Shown here: piece after piece, positions 59,395-64,000 of the stretch | Layout of the letters: each line of letters begins with the position of its first letter | Position numbering within the stretch: the first letter of the stretch is position 1 | Assembly: GCF_023824195.1 (NCBI RefSeq) | Contig: NZ_CP085442.1 | Location: forward strand, 1,464,001-1,528,000 | Direction of reading: 5' to 3' | DNA length: 64,000 nt | Origin: Priestia megaterium | Lineage (GTDB): Bacteria; Bacillota; Bacilli; Bacillales; Bacillaceae_H | Made by a program: the position numbers and the translations under genes | The notes under the pieces: generated by a model | Told to the model about the DNA's origin: nothing | Seen by the model: only the letters and a program-made list of their open reading frames with translations | Databases searched by the model: none

Positions 59395-59433
59395 AATTAT
59401 TTTACACAGAAAATTAAATGTAGTAAAATAATT
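59395..59433. promoter_or_regulatory. 11-bp inverted repeat upstream of the amino acid permease
   Basis: AATTATTTTAC (59395-59405) and GTAAAATAATT (59423-59433) pair perfectly with a 17-nt spacer, about 75 bp upstream of the permease start. Could be an operator or part of the promoter region. Confidence 0.4.
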
Positions 59434-59507
59434 CACTGTTGCATATATAGAAAGATCTACCACTAAAAAGTAGTCATTCGTAATGAGATGAAGAGAGGTT
59501 AGTCATC

Positions 59508-60881
59508 ATGAGTAATCTGTTTGCAAAAAAAGATGTTAACAAGCTGTTAGAGGAAAATGCAGCAAAAGAATCAACTAAGACACTAGGGTTATTTGATGTG
59601 ATTTTGATGGGAGTAGGAGCAACTATTGGGACAGGAGTTCTGGTTATAGCAGGGCTAGTTGCCGCCAGGGATGCAGGGCCGTCGGTCTCCATTTCCTTTG
59701 TTATTTCTGCAGTAGCCTGTATTCTTGTTGCGCTGTGTTATGCAGAATTTGGTTCAGCTGTTCCAAGTTCAGGAGGCGCATATACATACATATATGTTTC
59801 ATTAGGAAAATTTGTAGCGCATTTGATAGGATGGTCTATTGTGGGCTGTTACACGGTATCTTTAGCTTCTGTAGCGGGCGGATGGTCATCTTATGTGAAT
59901 AATGTGCTTACTGAATTTGGTATTAGACTTCCTGAATCGTTCACGGCTATACCGAGCGATGGAGGTATTATTAATCTTCCGGCAGTATTTATTGTACTGT
60001 GCATGTCGTTTTTATTAACAAGAGGGGTAAAAGAAAGTAAAAAAATAAATAACTTAATGGTTTTAATCAAGATAGGTATTGTTCTTTTATTTGTAGCCGT
60101 CGGCGTCTTTTTTATTCATACAAATAACTGGCACCCATTTACCCCTTTTGGTGTGAAAGGAATCTTTGCAGGCGCAGCTTCCGTCTTTTTTGCTTATAAC
60201 GGATTTGATGCCATTTCTACTTCGGCAGAAGAAGTGAAAAATCCGCAAAGAAACTTGCCGCTAGGCATTTTGATTGCACTAAGTGTTTGTGCAGTCATTT
60301 ACGTAGTAATTGCATTAGTATTAACAGGAATGGTTTCTTATAAAGAGCTAAACGTAGGCGATGCGTTGTCATATGCGCTCAATAGTGTAGGACAAGAATG
60401 GGCAGCGCTCATTGTATCTATAGGAGCGGTTATTGGTATTATGGCCGTCGTATTTGCTTATTTGTTTGTGGTGCCTCGCATACTGATGTCAATGAGCCAT
60501 GATGGATTACTGCCGTCTCTTTTTGCGAAAGTAAACCGAAAAAACAGCGAACCTGTTATATCCACATGGCTTGTGGGCGCGTTAGGCGCTGTTGTAGCTG
60601 GTTTTGTTGATTTAAAACAGCTGGCAGATTTAGCGAATATGCTAGCGATTGTCACGTTTGCTGCCGTTTCATTTTCGATTTTGGCTCTTCGAAAAACTCA
60701 GCCTAACCTAAAGCGCGGTTTCAAAGTACCTTTTGTGCCATTTATTCCAATTCTTTCTATTCTTTGCTGTATCTTTCTTATGTTCAACTTATCAATAAAA
60801 ACGTGGATGTATTCAATCGGCTGGATGCTGATTGGCGTCTTTATTTACGTTGGATACGCCAGAAAGAACAAGAGCGCTTAA
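59508..60881 (+). CDS. yfnA: APC family amino acid permease (YfnA-like)
   Basis: 457 residues, 12 helices. The N-terminus LFDVILMGVGATIGTGVLVIAG and the region SFVISAVACILVALCYAEFGSAVPSSGGAYTYIYV match the cationic-amino-acid-transporter (CAT) branch of the APC superfamily. AYNGFDAISTSAEEVKNPQRNLP is the family's central signature. B. subtilis YfnA is a proton-driven uptake permease of this type. The YfnB-like gene two genes downstream repeats the yfnA-yfnB neighbourhood of B. subtilis, which supports the assignment. The ATG has AGAGAGG upstream. Confidence 0.92.
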   Translation: MSNLFAKKDVNKLLEENAAKESTKTLGLFDVILMGVGATIGTGVLVIAGLVAARDAGPSVSISFVISAVACILVALCYAEFGSAVPSSGGAYTYIYVSLGKFVAHLIGWSIVGCYTVSLASVAGGWSSYVNNVLTEFGIRLPESFTAIPSDGGIINLPAVFIVLCMSFLLTRGVKESKKINNLMVLIKIGIVLLFVAVGVFFIHTNNWHPFTPFGVKGIFAGAASVFFAYNGFDAISTSAEEVKNPQRNLPLGILIALSVCAVIYVVIALVLTGMVSYKELNVGDALSYALNSVGQEWAALIVSIGAVIGIMAVVFAYLFVVPRILMSMSHDGLLPSLFAKVNRKNSEPVISTWLVGALGAVVAGFVDLKQLADLANMLAIVTFAAVSFSILALRKTQPNLKRGFKVPFVPFIPILSILCCIFLMFNLSIKTWMYSIGWMLIGVFIYVGYARKNKSA

Positions 60882-60882
60882 C

Positions 60883-60918
60883 AAAAAGACTCTAAGCCAC
60901 GGGCTAGAGTCTTTTTTG
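60883..60918 (+). terminator. Rho-independent terminator
   Basis: AAAAAGACTCTA (60883-60894) pairs perfectly with TAGAGTCTTTTT (60905-60916). Confidence 0.88.
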
Positions 60919-60979
60919 TGTATATATTTCTCTTGAAAGTGAGCTATGAACATAACGTGAAAATTAAAATTTTATTTGA

Positions 60980-60989
60980 GACATATGTC
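60980..60989. promoter_or_regulatory. Short palindrome upstream of the Crp/Fnr gene
   Basis: GACATATGTC is an exact 10-bp palindrome, 63 bp before the start codon. Crp/Fnr regulators often control their own gene through such half-site pairs. Confidence 0.4.
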
Positions 60990-61051
60990 CTTTTTATTTT
61001 AGGAAGTGTTATTGTTTAATAAAAAGAAACCGTTATGATGGAGAGGAAAAC

Positions 61052-61744
61052 ATGAGGGAAATTACGAGTGAGAAACAGCTGATGGAGTATATAAATACTT
61101 ATAAATTAGAGTCGGTTTTCAAGAAAGAGTTAATACCGCATTTGTCACTGTATGATGTCGAGGCAGGAGAGCGTCTTTGTTCTCAAGGAGATGCGTCTCA
61201 CTGTTTGTACATATTGATGAAAGGCAAGGTTAAAGTTTATACCATATCGCCCGAAGGCAAGACGCTTGTTCTTTCCTTTAAACAGCCCCTTGAAGTAATA
61301 GGCGATATTGAGTATGTACAAGATGTTGATATTATGAATACGGTTGAAGCCGTTTCACCTTTAGTTGTTATCGGTATACCATACAAACGATTAAAACAGC
61401 ATGCGAGCAATGATCCACAGCTGCTGACGTTTTTACTGGAAATGCTCACAAAAAAGTTTTGCGCAAAATCGAACTCGCTAAGCTTTAATTTAATGTACCC
61501 AGTTGAAGTGCGGCTGGCTAGTTATTTGCTCTCTATTTTTTGTGAAGAATCGCATTTGGTTATGAACCAAAAAACAGAAAGCTTAAAAGATATAGCTAAT
61601 TTAATCGGAACGACTTACCGGCATTTAAATCGTGTTCTTCAGAAATTTGTAGCACAAGGAGTTATTGAAAAAAAGAAAGGCTCCATTATTCTCAAAGATA
61701 AGGAAAAACTGAGCTGTCTAGCAAACGACAATATATACGAGTAG
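61052..61744 (+). CDS. Crp/Fnr family regulator (YeiL-like)
   Basis: 230 residues. Cyclic-nucleotide-binding-like domain (YDVEAGERLCSQGDASHCLYILMKGKVKVYTISPEGKTLVL), a dimerisation helix and a helix-turn-helix (SLKDIANLIGTTYRHLNRVLQKFVAQGVIEKKKG). Lack of the classical Fnr N-terminal cysteine cluster, and the YeiL-like sequence around VIGDIEYVQD, place it with YeiL-type regulators, sometimes associated with nitrogen or stationary-phase responses. It is a likely activator of the operon it starts with yfnB. The ATG has GGAGAGG upstream. Confidence 0.85.
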   Translation: MREITSEKQLMEYINTYKLESVFKKELIPHLSLYDVEAGERLCSQGDASHCLYILMKGKVKVYTISPEGKTLVLSFKQPLEVIGDIEYVQDVDIMNTVEAVSPLVVIGIPYKRLKQHASNDPQLLTFLLEMLTKKFCAKSNSLSFNLMYPVEVRLASYLLSIFCEESHLVMNQKTESLKDIANLIGTTYRHLNRVLQKFVAQGVIEKKKGSIILKDKEKLSCLANDNIYE

Positions 61745-61780
61745 AAAAAGTAATAGATTAGTTGAAGGGGAGAGAGAAGA

Positions 61781-62497
61781 ATGAAAACATACCGAACACT
61801 GCTATTTGACATTGATAATACGCTTTTAGATTTTAACGCAGCCGAAGAGCAGGCTTTACAGCTTCTTTTTGCTAACCACGATATTCCGCTGACTGAGGAA
61901 AGCAAAAAACGTTATAGTTTGATAAACCAGGGGTTATGGACAGCTTTTGAAGAAAATAAAATAAGCCGTGAGCAAGTTGTAAATACTCGCTTTTCTACTC
62001 TATGTAAAGAATATGGAATAGAGAAGGACGGAAAGCTACTTGAAGCGGAGTACCGAACGTATTTGAACAATGGCCATCAGCTAATTGACGGAGCAATTGA
62101 GGTAATTAATAACCTGAGCTGTCACTATGAGTTATATGTTGTTACAAATGGCGTATCGGCTACGCAATATAAGCGCCTTCAGGACTCAGGTCTATATCCT
62201 TATTTTAAAGAAGTATTTGTTTCAGAAGATACGGGCTTTCAAAAACCTATGAAGGAATATTTTGATTATGTTTTTTCACGTATAAAAGAGCTGTCCGTAC
62301 ATGAAACACTAATTGTTGGAGATTCTTTGAGTGCAGACATTCAAGGCGGGCAGCTAGCGGGTATTGATACGTGCTGGTTTAATCCTCAGGAAAAAAAGAA
62401 TGATACAAATTGGAATTCAACCTATGAAATAGGAAGGCTTCAAGAGCTTTATGACCTGCTGAACGTAAATAATGAAGTAGCTTCGGTACAAGTGTAA
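61781..62497 (+). CDS. yfnB: HAD phosphatase, YjjG/YfnB type
   Basis: 238 residues. HAD motif I is LLFDIDNTLLDF (nucleophile Asp10, DxD), motif II VTNG, motif III Lys in EDTGFQKP, and motif IV VGDSLSADIQGG. A helical cap domain lies between motif I and II. The sequence fits the YjjG/YfnB subfamily, which dephosphorylates pyrimidine and noncanonical nucleoside monophosphates; B. subtilis YfnB is its homologue. It is 36 bp after the Crp/Fnr gene in one operon. The ATG has AAGGGGAG upstream. Confidence 0.92.
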   Translation: MKTYRTLLFDIDNTLLDFNAAEEQALQLLFANHDIPLTEESKKRYSLINQGLWTAFEENKISREQVVNTRFSTLCKEYGIEKDGKLLEAEYRTYLNNGHQLIDGAIEVINNLSCHYELYVVTNGVSATQYKRLQDSGLYPYFKEVFVSEDTGFQKPMKEYFDYVFSRIKELSVHETLIVGDSLSADIQGGQLAGIDTCWFNPQEKKNDTNWNSTYEIGRLQELYDLLNVNNEVASVQV

Positions 62498-62521
62498 AAG
62501 TGTATAAACGTTAGAAAACGC

Positions 62522-62567
62522 AAAAAGTGCTAACCTTTTCTTTAAACAAAAAGGGTTGGCGCTTTTT
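62522..62567 (+). terminator. Rho-independent terminator
   Basis: AAAAAGTGCTAACC and GGTTGGCGCTTTTT pair with two mismatches or wobbles, with A- and T-rich inner and outer stems. Confidence 0.75.
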
Positions 62568-62602
62568 CTATTTTATGGCTTTCAAAGGCTTAAAATACTC
62601 TA

Positions 62603-62695
62603 GGGATATTGGTCTATAAATAGGATGGCCAAAGTAATCAATACAAATTTAAACAGTTTTATCTCAAAAGCAATAGGGTATTTTACCAATATCCC
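62603..62695 (+). other. Long-range 11-bp inverted repeat in the ywrD leader
   Basis: GGGATATTGGT (62603-62613) and ACCAATATCCC (62685-62695) are perfect complements 71 nt apart. The second arm ends 18 bp before the AGGAGG of ywrD. It may fold as a 5'-leader structure or be two binding half-sites; the promoter is not clear, so transcription of both arms is unproven. Confidence 0.5.
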
Positions 62696-62727
62696 AGATA
62701 AAGTAAGTAACTAGGAGGTCGTAAAAG

Positions 62728-64000
62728 ATGATTAATGGAAAAAGTTTATCTCGTTCAGGAAAGAGTTCATATAGAAGAGAAACAGCGGTTGGAAAAACAG
62801 GAATGGTAGCCAGTGCTCATCCAATTGCAACAGACGCCGGAGAACAGGTGCTAAGAGCTGGAGGCAATGCAATTGATGCAGCAATTGCTGTTCAGTTTGG
62901 TCTCAACGTTGGAGAACCGATGATGACCGGTATTGGAGGCAGCGGCTTTTTTATGGTATACCACAATGAAAGCAAAACAACTAAAATTTTTGACGGGCAT
63001 TCTCAGGCTCCTAAAGCAGCTTATCCTGAAATGTTTCTTGATGAAAATAAAGAAGTTATTCCGTTTAGAAAGCGTTCCACTCATGCAACAGCAATTGGAA
63101 TTCCAGGGATTTTAAAGGCGATGGAAGCAGCTCGTAAAGAGTATGGAACAAAACCCCTTGCTGAATTAATTGAACCGGCTGCCAAAGCAGCAGAAGCAGG
63201 TGTGGAAACAAACTGGGTTCTTGGAGATATTTTAAAAACATATGCCTATCGACTAGGAGAACATGCTAAGCAGCTATATTCCCCAAATGGCAAGCCTATG
63301 CAAGAAGGAGATATGATCAATAAAAAAGATCTTGCTAAAACATTCCGCATTCTTCAAGAAAAAGGTATCGAGGCTTTTTATGAAGGTGAAATTGCAGAAG
63401 CCATTATTTCAACGATCAAAGAGCACGGCGGTTTTATGGAACTGTCGGATTTGAAAGAATACCAGATTAAGATCGATGAGCCCGTGTGGGGAGATTATAA
63501 AGGATACCGAATTGCTTCTTCCAACATGCCTAGCGCAGGAGGAACCACCGTGCTGCAAATCTTAAAGCTATTAGAGGACTTTGATGTGTCTCAGTACGAC
63601 GTGAAATCTTGGGAAAAGTATTATTTGTTTGCAGAAGCTATGCGCATTGCATTTTCAGATAAAATTGCATTCTCTGGAGATCCAGCCTACAGTGACATTC
63701 CATTAAAAGGGCTTTTAAATGACGAATATATAAAGGAACGTCAAAAATTAATTAATTGGAAGCATAAAAATGAGAAAGTTGATTTTGGCAACCCGTGGGA
63801 TTATGAGAAAGGCCAAAAAGTGAACGTTGTGCGTCAGCCTTATGAACCTGAACGTGAGCTTAGCGAAACAACTCACTTCACGGTAGTTGACCGCTGGGGC
63901 AATATTGTCGCTTGTACATCGACTGTGGAACATCCTTTTGGTACAGGAATTATGGTTAAAGACCATGGATTTTTACTTAACAACGAGCTTACTGATTTTG
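62728..64000 (+). CDS. ywrD: Gamma-glutamyltransferase (YwrD type), 3' truncated by window edge
   Basis: 424 codons are visible and the frame is still open at 64000. The ATG at 62728 has AGGAGG upstream. No signal peptide, so cytoplasmic, unlike secreted Ggt. Family signatures: MVASAHPIATDAGEQVLRAGGNAIDAAIAVQFGLNVGEPMMTGIGGSGFF, then PSAGGTTVLQILKLLE, and the autoprocessing and catalytic Thr region ETTHFTVVDRWGNIVACTSTVEHPFG. Members cleave or transfer gamma-glutamyl groups or act as cephalosporin-acylase-like enzymes. It resembles YwrD of B. subtilis. Confidence 0.9.
   Translation, partial: MINGKSLSRSGKSSYRRETAVGKTGMVASAHPIATDAGEQVLRAGGNAIDAAIAVQFGLNVGEPMMTGIGGSGFFMVYHNESKTTKIFDGHSQAPKAAYPEMFLDENKEVIPFRKRSTHATAIGIPGILKAMEAARKEYGTKPLAELIEPAAKAAEAGVETNWVLGDILKTYAYRLGEHAKQLYSPNGKPMQEGDMINKKDLAKTFRILQEKGIEAFYEGEIAEAIISTIKEHGGFMELSDLKEYQIKIDEPVWGDYKGYRIASSNMPSAGGTTVLQILKLLEDFDVSQYDVKSWEKYYLFAEAMRIAFSDKIAFSGDPAYSDIPLKGLLNDEYIKERQKLINWKHKNEKVDFGNPWDYEKGQKVNVVRQPYEPERELSETTHFTVVDRWGNIVACTSTVEHPFGTGIMVKDHGFLLNNELTDF

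Noticed and set aside
1..64000. CRISPR arrays, tRNA/rRNA genes, prophages, transposases, toxin-antitoxin pairs
   Set aside because: I looked for regularly spaced direct repeats, tRNA cloverleaf ends, integrase or transposase motifs and paired small toxin/antitoxin genes. None was convincing. The 24-aa peptide at 2978 is only weakly toxin-like.

Overview
The window looks like chromosomal DNA of an aerobic, spore-forming, low-GC Bacillaceae species, most probably Priestia (Bacillus) megaterium or a close relative. The reasons are a GerPA/GerPF-type spore protein, a LysM-GH18 cortex-lytic type enzyme, the des-desK-desR cold-response set, hexulose-phosphate synthase with its HxlR regulator, hydroxamate-siderophore uptake under Fur boxes, and an RsbK/RsbM/RsbY-type sigma-B input module. 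No rRNA, tRNA, prophage, transposase or CRISPR array was seen. The first gene (PAS-GGDEF-EAL) and the last (gamma-glutamyltransferase) are cut by the window edges.

Layout. 1-4.5 kb: a cyclic-di-GMP enzyme, two membrane proteins, a run of very small genes behind an Fnr-like box, and a DUF985 cupin. 4.5-7.5 kb: desR, desK and des on the minus strand, with a repeated TGTCAT operator in front of des. 7.6-13.4 kb: small membrane proteins, cardiolipin synthase, a DUF1206 protein, a GerP-like protein and a LysM-GH18 enzyme. 13.6-17.1 kb: a glycosyltransferase with a UDP-glucose pyrophosphorylase (one operon behind two inverted repeats), then a sugar-efflux-like MFS protein. 17.5-24 kb: transporter, DCC protein, SDR, DUF3231 protein, alkaline phosphatase behind a PhoP-like box, and a FrnE-like DsbA protein. 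24-26 kb: an intracellular subtilisin overlapping an endonuclease I gene. 26-30.3 kb: MarR / EmrA / EmrB / MarR efflux cluster, a small Xre regulator, and YtzI- and YfhD-like small proteins. 30.6-35.7 kb: Fur-controlled siderophore ABC importer, divergent from a ferredoxin-NADP reductase. 35.8-40.3 kb: methionine gamma-lyase-like enzyme, Bcr/CflA transporter, aldo/keto reductase, thioesterase. 40.7-52 kb: zwf, hxlR, hxlA, then a glycine betaine demethylation set (GcvT-family demethylase, sarcosine oxidase, Rieske oxygenase) and an OpuA importer. 52-64 kb: a short pyruvate kinase, the rsbK-rsbM / rsbY module, LysE exporter, YfnA permease, a YeiL-like Crp/Fnr regulator with YfnB, and ywrD.

How genes work together. 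The 40.7-52 kb block reads as one metabolic unit. OpuA imports betaine, three enzymes strip its methyl groups and release formaldehyde, and HxlA fixes formaldehyde onto ribulose 5-phosphate that Zwf helps regenerate. HxlB and the reductase partner of the Rieske oxygenase are not in the window. Yfi/Yus import and the reductase both sit next to Fur boxes and form an iron-starvation unit.

The most unusual structure is a family of three dispersed elements of about 330-350 bp (17.1, 30.3 and 40.4 kb). Each lies between convergent genes, carries imperfect terminal inverted repeats, a terminator-like hairpin and a GC-rich core. Its predicted stems show compensatory changes between copies, which suggests a mobile, structured, possibly transcribed element.
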